From Cardinalis cardinalis (lineage: Eukaryota; Chordata; Aves; Passeriformes; Cardinalidae), in contig JACDOX010000004.1 in NCBI GenBank assembly GCA_014549065.1, positions 5,431,986-5,495,985 on the forward strand: DNA of 64,000 nt, written 5' to 3'. The notes beneath the pieces were generated by a model. The model was given only the letters and a program-made list of their open reading frames with translations. It was not told the origin of the DNA and made no database searches. Made by a program: the position numbers and the translations under genes. Position 1 is the stretch's first letter; every line of letters starts with the position of its first letter. This document shows positions 1 to 12,514 of the stretch, piece by piece.

Positions 1-77
1 GTCCATAATCTCATTGGTATGGGAGTGAGAGAGCGACCATGTGGTTCTTGGTTGCTTGCTGTTGTTAAACCATGACA
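1..77 (+). mobile_element. 3' end of an avian ERV LTR, cut by the window edge
   Basis: The stretch reads like the last bases of the common avian ERVL-type LTR: a run like gggagtgagagagcg, then a gttcttggttgcttgctg segment, then the conserved terminal gttaaaccatgaca ending in CA at position 77. The same terminal motif appears in inverse orientation at the low-coordinate ends of the LTRs at 11805 and 12515, which supports the assignment. The 5' part lies outside the window, so solo LTR and full provirus cannot be told apart. Family assignment rests on remembered consensus features, not on a search. Confidence 0.7.
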
Positions 78-3000
78 TTAATCTAAGATCATTTATGTTC
101 TTATCTTGTAGATGAAGACTTTTCTTCTGTTGAAATCTAATACATTTTAAACACCTCCAATACTCTTCTGTGAATGAGAACTTATTTTTATTGTACAAGA
201 TGAAAACCACTGTAGACTCAATATGTTCCGTTTTTCACATTCCATTAATTTATCTAAATTCTTCTTTCTAATTCTAAGGACCTGTCTATTCTTGAATAGG
301 AAAGATAATCAACCTTATCTAAGATTGGGCTGTTAGTTTTAAATTTAATGCCTCTGAAATTTTGGTTAAATTTAGAACAGGAAAATTATGTTTAAGGCAA
401 TATTAATTATTAGACTTGGTCATAGAAAATAGAGTTCTCAGGTTAATTGAAAATAAATGTGTACTGATGTGAAGAAAGTTTAAAAATTCTCGGTTTGCAT
501 AGAAGATNAAAACAAAATACCTCAATGTTCAATAGCTCTAAAAGTTCTAATTGAGAAGACCTGGACATTTTTAAGTGATTGATTCTGCATTCTAAATTTG
601 CGTCTATGAATAAGATTTTGGTCAAGAGAAATTTAGGATCCCAGCTCTCACTGAAAAGATAAATAAAGTTCCTTGATATACCTTCAACAATATCCCAGGT
701 TTTTTACTGCCTCACATCATGGCAGATTTACTGATCACATTTTAAGAATTCAGTTTTTAAAAAATATTTTTTTCAAGTGAAAGAGAAAATAATTAGAGGA
801 AAAATCTAGAAAAATTATNTTTGACTACTTTTGCCCAGAGCTCTGCATTAATAGCCAATGCAAATATTGCACTGATATATTGATACGTGGTACCAAATTT
901 AAATGGTGCAATAAAAGAAGAAATAGTAAGATAACAAGAGCTTGCTTAGCTGCNTGGCTTGAAATTCTCAGAATACTGTCAGAGAAGTTCCTGAAATATC
1001 TAATAGGAATTGATATTCAAAAAAATAATCTTTGGATGGCATGAAGTTTGAGCATATTTGAATTCAACTTTCCAGTTTATAGTCAATTCTAATTAGAGAG
1101 GGTTTTTGCGATTGGAATAATTGGACTAAAATTTCTGTTTCTAATTGTTTCTTGGACTAAGGCTTTCCACGTAATTTGAAAATTTATTTCAAAGAAACCA
1201 AAACACCTTTGCCCTTTACTACTGGTAACAATTATAATATTGCTGCGACTTACCTGCTTTTTTATTTTGACAACATTGCTTTAAGGACATATTATTCATA
1301 AAGCAGGAGGCAACCTTTGAAGATGATAAGAGCCATNGAATGTGCTCAGTTCAAGTAGCAAAAATAGTACTTGAATTCAGTCTTCTTTCAAGTTTGATCT
1401 GCCTCTGAGAATCAGAAATGGTACGATAGAAATTAGTATGTGCATGAACTACCTACAAAAAGACTTTCTGCAAAGGCTTCTGTCTCATCCTTCCCTCACT
1501 CTCTTTTGTTCTCAGTGAACTTCTTTGCAGGTTGTTGAATGTGATATATTAAGAATTTAAACCTTGCTCACTGGAATGAGTGTATGAAATGAGTAATCAG
1601 AGGAAGAAAAACTCGGTACATGTCTTTTGCCATTTTCTTCTTTTAGCCTACACACAATGCCCTATGGTAAACAGAACTGACCTACATGGGAATTTCAACC
1701 CAGTATAGGGATGGGGAGGAGGAAGGGGGGGAGAAGCCCTCATTTCTGATCTTAATAGCAAAAATGAAGAAAAAATAAAAGTACTCTGATAGCTATGCAG
1801 ATAGCTTGATTAAATCACCCCATGAAAGTGTAAACAGAATAGAAGGCCTTATGTGTGTGCTTGATTCAGTGATACAATAGTCTTGTAGTTTGCTTATTTT
1901 TTATTTCTTCCATTTGCTNTCTTGTGTTTATTTTACATTACAGGCCATTTATTTTGCAGGAGGAACTTTTCCTCTTATATCATTTTTCTCTTGTGCTATC
2001 ATACTGTGCTTGCTATGTTTATTCATGAACAGTGAAACATATTTCCCGGGCTCTAAGGAATGTATTGTTTTAGCCTAAGTTTCACNGGACTCAGTGGACT
2101 TAAGTCCATTTCTGTTCATAATAATTTACTTAAAGATATTTAAGCATTCAGGTAAGTTAATTATGTGCCGAAGTGTTTGGTTTTACAGACATGAGTGTTC
2201 TATTATAATTTTTTTCAGTTATTAAAATTGTGTTGTTTTATAAAATATGTACTGAATAAACAGAGTTTGGTATATTAGCCCATTTTATTATTGTATTTGA
2301 GATACTCCTTGCAACATGATTATATAACGTTTCAGCATGGACATATGGGAAAATTCTGTATGNAAGAGTAAGTTCCAACATTATTAAGTCAAGAAAAGCC
2401 CAAAGGATAAATACTTCATACTATTTGAATACTACTCATTACTGAGCTAAGTAGATCCCCACACAAATCTTATGAAGATGCCATTCTGAACTATGTCTTT
2501 TTCTTCNGTTTAGGATGTACTACAAGAAAGTTTAGTTATTTCATAAGTCTAATGAAAATTTAATTTNCTTGTTTTCCTGAGAATGGCAAATCAAATAGTT
2601 TTCAGATTTTAAACTGTACTCTACCTGCATATCTGATACAAAATCAACCAGCAACTCTCTAGTACTGCCCAAGACAATCATTAGGGAAGCTGGCAGCTTA
2701 GAGGTAGCAAACAGTCATTGCTTANGCATACTTCCTTCATATGATCATATCTTTAGGCATCCTGTGTGGCTGATTAGGGTTATAGAACAGCTAAAATTTC
2801 AAAACTTCAGATNGTTCAATGAGGAGCAGAAGAGTGGGTTTTAATCCAGGGCTTTTATCTCTGGATTTGCCTAAACAAAAGCAGGACAGATTTGCATCAT
2901 CTTCAGCGTAATTGGCTTTTAATCAAAAATGATTTTAACATAAATATTGAGATTTTTGTTCCTGAAGCAGCATGATTGTTTGCATTTCCCCTTGAAACAG

Positions 3001-4127
3001 GATGTAAGTGCAGATGCCATTCAGNTGGAATGCTGACAGCCAGCTGAACTCTGAGGGCTGTGACCCCACTGANACAATTCTTTATGCTGAGGAAGTGTGT
3101 GCAAATAGCTTCCAATGCAGAAAGTAGAAAAGAAATGCATTGTAACAAAAATATATCCCTTAAAAGCTGAGATAAAAGCCAACCAGACAAACAAACCAAT
3201 TTTTCATTCAAATGATCATCCAAAAGACTCAATCAGCATCTAGGACACACACAGACTTATGAACATAAATAATAAAACTTAAAAGTGAGTGTGAAGCCCT
3301 GCACTGAATCATATAGTATCAAATATTTGAGGGAAATTTAAAAGCTTGTTTGTCACATGTATTGTCTAAGCACCAAAATAAACAAGGTAGATGAGGCTAC
3401 TCTTCTTGCTCTTATCAGTGTCAGCAACACAAGCACAAACAAGGTTGTGCTGCTAAATTTCTCTCCNGTGTTGATGGCTTGAGAGAGAGGGAAGATAAGA
3501 AAGGAGTAAATTGAACAAAGGATATTTGATGTTGCTTGCCATAGGAACGCAGCTGAAATAGGATGTGTGCTACTATAANCCAAGAAAAGTGCACAAAGGG
3601 TGGTGGTGGAGTAGAGTGGCCCAGCTGTACTTTGTTGACTGCAACTTCACTTTACACTCTGAAATGATCACAAGCAAGGTATTTGCAGAATAAAAGTGTA
3701 CCTCAAAAATCATAAACCTGCCATGATCTAACAGCCTTCTGAGACCTAGTGCATCAAATCAGCTCATTTCATGGGCAGAGATGAACAAGACCGAATGCAG
3801 TCGTGATCTGAGCCAAAATGTCTCTGAGGATTTTCTCTGGAGGAAGTAAACCTAAAATTTGCATTAAAAGAGGAAGAATTAAAGTGAATTAAAAAAAATC
3901 AATCAAAACTAATTCAAAGTTATAAATTTTAAGGAAAACTTGCAGGAACAACAGATACACCACAAAGATCCTGACATCAGGTCATCAAGGCCCAGACTAT
4001 CCTCACTGTGGATGATTACTTTTTTAAGACTACTAGCTACTGATCTGATGTGCTCAGGGACAAATACAGTACAAGGCAGTAGCAGAAAGTAATGAAAAAC
4101 AAAAGCCATGGAAAAAATATTTGGACT
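78..4127. other. Unique A+T-rich non-coding sequence
   Basis: I see no gene or repeat family here. Open frames are short (about 110 codons at most, at 2903-3232 on the minus strand, with two ambiguous bases inside) and show no recognisable protein similarity. A perfect splice-donor-like caggtaagt lies near 2150, but the segment back to the nearest acceptor-like site (about 2073) has stops in all frames. A purine-rich run lies at about 1710-1734. Confidence 0.6.
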
Positions 4128-4155
4128 ATTATTATTATTATTATTTTATTATTAT
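4128..4155. repeat. (ATT)n microsatellite
   Basis: About nine ATT triplets with one interruption (an extra T in the middle). Confidence 0.9.
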
Positions 4156-5493
4156 GTATATTTTGTCAATTTATTGTTCCATTATACAACATAGGAACTC
4201 AAGTTACAGTATTAAAAAAATTATATAGCAGAACTTGAGAAAGAAACAAAATACTATCAGAGTTGAAGAACAGCTTCATTACAAGGAGCAATACATTAAT
4301 GCAATACTTNCAAGAGTGGAAGGAAGACAACAGGGGAAGGAGGTAGTAACACACAGAGAAGGAAATGGGTAATGATGATGAATTACAACCATTATCTAAA
4401 AATTTTAATAGCAGAAAACCCAAGGGGCATACAAATGAAATCATCAGGTGTAAACTTTNAAACAAAGAAAAATAAGCTTGTTTCACACAGCATGCTGTTA
4501 AAATATGATGCACACTGGATGCCAAGCTGAAATGTGTTTGAAAAGCAAGTAGGCAAACTCACAGAAAAAAGTTAATTAAACTCTGCTAATCAGAATATTG
4601 AGCAATAAGCATGCAGGTCAGGAAGTCTATAAACACATGATTTGTCACAAGATAGGAGGAATATAGTGGGGTCAAAGGGATGGTGTAATGATGGAAGTAT
4701 CATTGTACCACATTTTGTGCACTGCATTGAAGAATCAACTACCCATCTTCTCTGAAACATTGCACAAAAAAGGCTTTACTTGGAGTCACTGCATATATCT
4801 GAAACAGCTCTACCATGGACTGTTGCCTAACCTCGCTGATAAACCAGTTAAAATCTCTGTATTATGGAGAAATTATATCTGTTANCATTCTAACTGAAAA
4901 TGAATGCACATATTTTAAGATCTGCAGGATAAGACCAGTATAACAGTCTCCTGGATAAGAAATAAAGCCATCATCAAACATACATTTTAGTCGACTGCTA
5001 GGCTTTGGCCAAAAGTTTATGCTTATATGCAAGACTATTTTAAAAATAAGAATTTTCCTGCAGATTTAACAAGAGTTTTCTTGTAAAATAGGGTTGATAT
5101 TTATTCCAAAATGTGTCAGTTGATTCACTCATTCAGTAATTATGTTAGCCTCTGTAGTACTCTTGTTTAGAAAATGTCTTGCTGTAAAGTAAAAATTTGT
5201 TGAAAATAGATACATGGATGCAGGATCTAAGGATGGCTGCTAAAAAACTTTTTTTTCCCTGNATGAGAGTAATGCAGAGGTTTATTGTATGGGCTGTGTG
5301 AGATGTATGATGTCATTAATATTAATATTCTGACTTTCAAATAGCTGAGCATCAGGTANCTGACCAATTCAATTTGGACTTGACCAATTCACTGCCTGGT
5401 AAACATTTTTCTAAACCTTTTTTAGTGCTGAGATTTGTAGAGGGAATTATACACACAGAAAACAAAGGCCTTAAATTATAAGAGTATCTACAT

Positions 5494-5540
5494 GTGTGAA
5501 TGTGTGTGTCTGTGTGCACAGATACTCATACACACATACC
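5494..5540. repeat. Degenerate (TG)n/(CA)n low-complexity run
   Basis: TG-rich sequence (tgtgtgtctgtgtgcaca) is followed by CA-rich sequence (catacacacatacc), so the stretch is weakly self-complementary. Confidence 0.7.
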
Positions 5541-5935
5541 TTTTAAGATATTCTTTTTGTTTAAGTTCTTGAGGTTAAATATGGGTATAAGTGCTTTGCT
5601 AAATGAGGATCATCAGTGCTTACAATCTTAATCAAAATCCCTACAGAAATACCTGCAAAGTTTTGTCGCAATAATGTTTATAAGAGGATATTTTTTTGGA
5701 ACACTGTCAAANATCCCAATGAATAAAGTCTCAAATATTGAATTTTATTCAATCTTGCTTTCTTAAATGCCTCAAGCCAAATCTCAATATGTGTAACAGT
5801 AGTGTAACCAAATGTCCATTGAGTTAATGGACCTGGGAGAAAATCTTGAGAGGAGGGTTTGCTCCAGACTGCAGGAAGACAAAGTATAAATTTTGCAAAA
5901 ATCCCAATATCATAAAGCTGATATGTACAAGAACA

Positions 5936-5973
5936 GTGTACATATAAGTACAGTATGTGTACACATAAGTACA
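5936..5973. repeat. Two-copy 17-bp tandem duplication
   Basis: Copies at 5936-5952 and 5957-5973 read gtgtacatataagtaca and gtgtacacataagtaca. They differ at one base and start 21 bp apart. Confidence 0.8.
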
Positions 5974-8900
5974 TTTACGTATCAGTGTGAAAGCCACACT
6001 ATTTGTAAAGATGAAGTTGTTACTGTAACTTCCTCCATGCAGGTCTGCAGTTGCATGGAAGAATTTACATNTTAATGCCTGATTTCCCTAATGACCTTGG
6101 TTGGTTGAATACTAGGAACAACACAGCTAATAAAAATCAATCTCAATGCTCTAGATTGCAAAATCTTTCAAATAAATACTGTAAACTGAAACATGGTTGC
6201 AATAAGACACAAATCTTATTGTTAATTAGTACTTTAGTGCACTTGTTTATCATCTGGACATAACTTCTGAAGAGTTTAGGGGATAGATTTATTCCTGGCT
6301 AGGTCTCAATTGCAACTTGACATTGTGTAAGTAAAATTCCATTTACTTTATAGTCTTTCACCTCTGTAGTGAAAGGGAAACNGCGTATTTGGGATCACTC
6401 CATAAGAGAATTCCACAAATGTTCTTGCTCCTATGGTCAGAAGAGGTAGTGCATGGTCTCCAAATGCTAAAAATCATCCTACAGTGACTGTGTAGATTCT
6501 GCACAAATCTGCTGGGCAGCACAACTGTCTCTCAATTGAGTGCTCCTTTGGTAACACAGGCGATACAGAGATATTTACAGGCTGTGAACCTTATTCTGTT
6601 TCAAAATGGGTCTGACATGGACCACAACAATTCTGAAAGAGTTTTAACTAGTTTGTCTTCTAGAAATGATATTTTAAGCACTTATCTGACTATTGGCTTG
6701 GTTTGTGCTTTTTCATGTAAGACAATGTCTATATAAAGCATTTACACTTAAAAGTGGCTAATGTTTACTCCTCAATTTAAAAATATGCAAAAGTTTCCTT
6801 CTATGACTTAAAGACTTGTATCTTTCATGAAAACAGGTCTTTGAGGTGTCTGTTCATACTCTGCTCTTCACTCTCCTGAGAACTGGATGCAAAAAAGTAG
6901 ATATTGGAGGCTTTCAACGTGCAGCTGCTAAGAATTTAGTGAGTTTTTTCCAAACTATGTGATTTCTAAGTCTTCAACAAAAGTTCAACCAAAAAACACA
7001 GGAGGTTACTAAATCTGTGATAATTTTCCTTTCATGCATGAGCATTTGTACAAAATAGAAGAGGNGCACTAACTTATGATGCTTTAACTGCTACAGTAAC
7101 TAATGGATTTTGAANCAAGCATAATGGGCTGAATACTGCTCTGCTAACCTGCTCCCTGTNCCCACTGCCCCTGTCAGCTCCAGAGGTCTGCACAGCTGTT
7201 CTGGGACTGAGCAGTGCATTGCTGCTTTCCTTGCCCTCTGCCTGGCTCTTCAGCTCTCCTGTGTGGGATTTGCATACAGCCTTTTGTGAATTCTATTCAA
7301 ATACATCTTAGTACAGTAGAATTCTTTACAGCTTGTCAGGAATACACAACAGAGATGCACTAATACCTAAAAGCTTCAATGGAATACAAAGGACTTGCCT
7401 TTGGGATGTCTGATTTGCTTTTCCTTTTAAGGAAAGTGTAACACTATACATCACTCTGGCTGGCATCACACTGGATGTCTGTCAGAAGCTACCTTTTTCA
7501 ACTGTCAACCCATCAAATTAATTGCTTTTCTCTGAACGTGGGTTGGGTGTTGACAGAATTTTTTTTTATTAATTATTTTTTTAATTTAACCTGCTGATAT
7601 AGGACGTAGTTGTTTGGAAGAGAGAGTGTAGACATTTTGGAGAAGGACAAGATGGACATTAAAATAACTGAAAAAGTAATCATATTTATTTCCTTATGAG
7701 GTAAGTAAAACTATACTGAAATAGTAGAACAAGTGCAGGCTTCTTGCCAACATACCACTCAGACTACAGTATAGCTCTTTTAAAACTTTGCCAAGTATTT
7801 TGGCACTGAGAAACTGCTGACAAATTAATATGTTTATGTGCTGCATACAGCATCTATTTTAGACTGTAGTGCTGCACTAAACATATTTTCCCAAATACAC
7901 TCACTTTATCAGATTTTTTTTCCTCAGAGAGGTTTCCTTATCTACCTTAAACTATGCAAAGAGGTTTTTCTTTCAACTGTTTTTACAAATATTTCAAATT
8001 AACAATTCATTATTCAGTCCNTAGGGGCTTTGGACACTGCAGTAATTGCATGTAATCTTGTTATACAACATATTTTATAAACTCTTTAGGCAACTGGAAA
8101 NGTTAGGACGGTGTGCATTATTGGATATACAGGAGTGTTGTTATATAAGCGATGTTTTGCTTTCCTTGCTAGTTTAAAAATTTACCAGAACAAAGGAGCT
8201 GTTACCACTGTACCAACAAAACTGNGTATACACACAAATAAATACAAACATTTTACTTGTGTCCATAGGTTTGTGCACATACATATTTGTGTGCATGTTC
8301 TTAATCCAAAGTGAAAACACAAGCAAAATTTAGGTTATGCTAAATTATATCTTAAACAAGGAAAAGGGANACGAATGGGAAAACTCAGATACAACAAATA
8401 CAGTGAGAACAATGCCCTTCTTTGAATAACCGAGTAGTCAGAGCCCCTATCCAGACTGCAGGAGACTGAATTAAATTTCTTCTTCTCTCTGTTGAAATTT
8501 GAATCCAATTCACCCAGGTCAAAAGATAGTCCTAAATGACATGTTNAGGGGTACAAATCTGGAAAGAGAAGCATTCATTTAGTCTACTCTCTTCAGACTG
8601 TTGCCAATTCTCTATACTTTTCACACTTTCAATGTTCCAAAGTGTGGGATGTGTATGTTGCACACATATCTTTCAATGNTTTGGTATGTTTGCCCAGTGC
8701 CTTGAATAACTGATAAAATGAAAATAAGGCTCCTCATCATCATTGTCACCCTGGACAGCCCTTAACATGTGACAGTATACATGGATCCAGATTATCTGGG
8801 CAGACAGGAGGGAGTGGAGAGAGTTAAATCCCAGGATTATCCCAGGATAAATGGNATCATGAGCTGAGGGCTTGTAAAAGATTTGTGAATTTCTAGTCCC

Positions 8901-9772
8901 CCCAGATTTAATATGAAATAATTTGACAATATAAATAATTTTTTTATTTAATAAAAACTGTATTTCTAACAAATAAATCATTTATCAAAACTTAAAAAAA
9001 AATTATTCAAGACTGAAGATAACATTCTGTAAGAGGATAAGCTCTTTTCTTATGCTTAAAATGGAAAAGCATTATTACTATGCTAGAGATGAGGCTGATT
9101 TACATTATTTAACATTACTAAATTGTAAAGTTCAGAGTTTGCTTTGGGTGATGTGGATAGCAGCACATTTTAGNTGCTCTCATACGCAGCCCATGGAGCC
9201 TGTGATTCAATGCAGTAAGTGCCATACTGTGCCATCCCTTCTTATAATGTCAGTNATTTTTCCAGTGCTAACCTTCTTTTAGACACTTGCATGGGCATGT
9301 CAGCAGAAAGAGGCAGCAGACACTCTGTCCTCCAACTATACTATTTAGGATGAGCAAAAGACCTCAATATTAAATGGCTGCACCAACATTCTGACAACAT
9401 CTTGGTATGCCTCCAAATATCTAAACAACTTTAGCAAGTAGTCATAGTGCCTGTATTTGGAAAAGTTCAATGGGAAAAGGTGATGAGTCTCTTTCCCCTG
9501 TTCCTTCCAGTCCTTGGAATTCTAAGTCAGAAAGTCCTAAGTATATATTCCTGATTTTTCTTCCCATATTTTTCAAATTACACCTAATAAACACGTGTAT
9601 CTGTGTCACACTAACAATTGCAATGAATTTTGGTGACATGAAGTTGTGTTTATAGAAGTGATAATATAATGTAAGATACAGTAAATGGAACACTGAGGAA
9701 GACAACACTTTTTAGGTTCCTTTGTAAATGCCTGTTTATTTACAAGAACAACTTGTGTTGATTTTGTAGCCT

Positions 9773-9841
9773 TCATCCATTCACACAAATATACATTTGT
9801 GTGAATGGATGAAGCATCATCCATTCACACAAATATACATT
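9773..9841. repeat. Perfect 20-bp hairpin followed by a direct copy of one arm
   Basis: The left arm cttcatccattcacacaaat (9771-9790) is the exact reverse complement of 9795-9814, with loop atac at 9791-9794. The 25 bp at 9773-9797 recur exactly, in direct orientation, at 9817-9841. The module is therefore forward, inverted, forward. Chance cannot explain a perfect 20-bp stem plus a 25-bp direct repeat. A local replication template switch is the natural explanation. Confidence 0.95.
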
Positions 9842-11804
9842 AAAAACCAATGAAAGAGGAGCAATAAAAAACTTGGAAACACTATGTTTGCTGGTGAATT
9901 GATTGGTAGAGAGGTCCAAATAAAGGTATCAAGGAAGATCTAAAGTGCATGCTCAAATACAGTCTTAAACAGGAAAAAAAATGTTGCTGGAAAATCTTGT
10001 AGTAATTAATGATGCAAAAAAAAACCAACCAAAAAACCAAAAAACAAAACAAGGCCCCAAAAAAACCCCCAACAAACCCAAAGCTGAAAATTGATAAGAA
10101 AATAGAACTGGCTTGATTAAATCAATTCTCTTAAAAGCTCTGAAAGACAATAAATGATTCAATAGAGGTAATCTGCAGTTCAGATTTGCTCAGTTATCCA
10201 CTTGAGGCCTTTGTCAAAATCTTTTGACAAGCTAATTAAAAGGAGACAGTTATGCAGCACTGAGTATTTACCTCTGTGAAATGAATCAACCCATCTTCAG
10301 GTTTCCATATCCATCTTTCCTTCTTAGCAGTGCCTCACTGACCTTTCTGGATGCCATTTATAAACTCCTCTTTCACCATTATAGCATCAGTTACATGTCA
10401 TTTGACTGTACTTGGGGGGATTTATGTTTATGTAAAAATATGGAGAAAATATTATGTAGCTAGTAGTGTAAACCTCAACAAATTATATAATCTNCATATA
10501 TCTTTCCATCTTTCAGACAATGAAAATATTCTAAAAAAGTTATAAAATCCTATATAAAACTCCAATAGTCAGAATATATAATTAGAATACTTAATAATCT
10601 TAAAACACTATGGTGACAATATATTTCTTTTAATATCAATTTACTTTATATCTTAAATGATTCCTAATTTGACTGGGATAACATTATTTCTTAAAATACT
10701 TTTGAAGAAGTTATTTAGAAAAAAAATCCCAAATTAAAATGTCCCATATCAAATCTTAATCTGATGCTTCACATTTGCTTTTGATTATAGAGATCTTAGA
10801 TATTTTTGTTTCCTCTCCAAAACTTTATGATTTTTGATGGCATCCATTTCAGAAAGAATCTGTAAAACCCTTATCTGTTTTATTCTGATGCTGATACAGT
10901 GTGTATTTGTGATACTTTTTATCTGCATCGCATAAAAGAATTGTTAATCTGCATGATTTCCCCCACATTTCCAGCTATCTGTGTGAGTTGCACTCTCTCC
11001 TTGATAATTGTAGGTCTGTTTCAACTGTCCTTGATCAATACCATTTCTACACTGGAGGTAAGTTGATAAGCAAGGCTCTAGTTACTACTCTGTGATTGAC
11101 TCACTATTCAACTGTCCCTTCCCTGCATTTCACTTTGTACCTTAACAGACAGAGGCTAATTATGTTTGCATTAGAAATGCAGTTTTTAAAATATGTGAAT
11201 GATAAGATACTTTGATGATTTAAGCTAAAGCTGCATTTCAAAGCTGGGACAGATTAAATAAAAAAAGAATCCCTGTTCCAAGGGATACGTGTAGAATCCA
11301 TAAAACTGTGTCTGGGTGCTCCTGCACTGGAGTTAGGGCCAATAAAATTCACAAAGAAAATTCTGTTCCTAAAAAGGAAGAAACAAAGGCAATAGCCTCC
11401 AAAGGGGACCACATGTGGCGACTGTTAGTTTTTCCAAAAAAGACCTACGACCTTGGCACTCCTTCAGCAAGAAAGCTTTTATGTAGCATAGCTCGCACTA
11501 GCATTTTGGAGGGAACAGATTAGGGTCAGTCTAATTTCTTTCAGTTACCTGTTAGCTAGTGTTAAGTGACATGTAAATGGTGGTGTTTTCTGGAGTTTGG
11601 GGGAGTATTGGTTTATTGCCACATGCCCCTTAAGGTGGAGAACTATCAGCCCCATACTTGAACTAATACAGGACTCTGAAAAGAGTAAACTGATACAGCT
11701 GGTGCTTTTACTCCAATGGATCCTTCCATCAGGGCATATGGATGTTCACAAACTGGAATATTATTTTGGACCAGCTTGAGATTTTCAAGCTGATCCACCA
11801 CTCT
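9842..11804. other. Unique sequence including a very A+T-rich segment
   Basis: An A/C-rich low-complexity run lies at 10014-10080 (runs of A with cc and ccccc interruptions). The stretch 10480-10740 is extremely A+T-rich. No N occurs between 10495 and 12774. An 8-bp inverted repeat, cagcttga / tcaagctg, at 11772-11792 lies just outside the neighbouring LTR. No coding similarity was recognised at 11280-11800, which is somewhat less A+T-rich than its surroundings. Confidence 0.55.
10014..10080. repeat. A-rich / (AAAACC)-like low-complexity run
   Basis: Runs of six to nine A alternate with cc, aacaaaac and ccccc blocks. No regular period is evident. Confidence 0.75.
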
Positions 11805-12392
11805 TGAGATTCAACCACAGCTGATCACTCAGCCCCACACAGCCACTCACTCCCTTTCACTGCACTGGGATGGGGGAGAGAATCTGGAGAGTAAAAATGG
11901 ATTGAGAAAAAGACAGTTTATTACCCAAAGAAAAGATGCACACCCAGGCAAAGCAAAACAAAGAATTCTTTCATCACTTCCCCACAGCAGGCTGGCATTC
12001 AGCAATCTCCAGGAAAGCAGAGTCCCAGAAAACCCGTGTCCCATCCCAGTTAACTTAAGAAGGCAAACCCAATCCCTCCGAGTGTTCCCTGTCTTCCTCC
12101 TTCTTCCCTCCACTTTATATACTGAGCATGAGGTCATATTATATGGAATATTCCTTTGATCAGTTTGTGTCAGCTGCACAGGCTGTGCCCCTCCCAACTC
12201 CCTGTATGACCCAGACTCCTTGCTGGGGTGGTAGGTGAGAAGCAAAAAAGGCTTTGGCTCTGTGCAAGAGCTGCCCAGCAATAAGGAAAACATCCCTGTG
12301 TTTTCAGCACTCTTTCCAGCACAAATCCAAAACACAGCTCCATACTAGTTACTATGAGGACTATTAACTCTGCCCAGCCCAAACAAGCACAG
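11805..12392 (-). mobile_element. Avian ERVL-type LTR, nearly complete, minus strand
   Basis: Read on the minus strand, the element runs from tgtgcttgtttgggctgggc (near 12392) to the terminal part ending near 11805, where ggttgaatctca replaces the usual ggtttaacc...gaca. The plus-strand text shows conserved blocks in order: ccccacacagccactcact, gggatgggggagagaatc, acagtttatt, then ctttatatactgagcatg. On the minus strand this gives a TATA-like tatataaag at 12113-12121 and an AATAAA polyadenylation signal at 11917-11922, about 195 bp apart, as expected for a U3-R promoter and R-U5 end. Length of about 590 bp fits the family. No internal gag or pol sequence lies next to it, so it behaves as a solo LTR. 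The longest open frame of the window (11847-12335, minus) lies inside it and is not a gene. Boundaries are by eye. Confidence 0.85.
12113..12124 (-). promoter_or_regulatory. LTR TATA box
   Basis: The minus strand reads cagtatataaag, the conserved core promoter of this LTR type. It is intact here, while the second copy has the weaker gtacataaag. Confidence 0.6.
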
Positions 12393-12514
12393 CCACCATT
12401 TGTCCACTCTCCCAGTGCTAGATTAAATGACACAAACTGGATTCCTTCTGGATAACACCTAAACAGTTTGAGTGTACCAGGAGCATACCTCAGATGCTTT
12501 TAGACCTAGGAGGC
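12393..12514. other. Spacer between the two LTRs
   Basis: 122 bp that match neither LTR. No retroviral internal sequence or primer-binding site is recognisable. It could be genomic DNA between two independent insertions. Confidence 0.5.

Larger units (their letters stand above)
4156..9772. other. Unique non-coding sequence with minor simple repeats
   Basis: No gene recognised. Small structures include a tgaccaattca motif repeated twice at about 5361-5391, a degenerate TG/CA-rich run at 5494-5540, and a slightly G+C-richer patch at 7140-7275 that I cannot assign. The 69-codon frame at 4688-4897 and the other short frames look like chance. Confidence 0.55.

Noticed and set aside
2073..2150. 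Acceptor-like tttag and perfect donor-like caggtaagt
   Set aside because: All three frames between them contain stops.
11014..11057. 44-bp segment between ttgtag and gtaagt
   Set aside because: The acceptor tract is weak, the segment is very short and the peptide is not recognisable. Such pairs are expected by chance.
11847..12335. Longest open frame in the window (162 codons, minus strand)
   Set aside because: It lies wholly inside the LTR at 11805-12392 and has no retroviral or host protein similarity that I can recognise.
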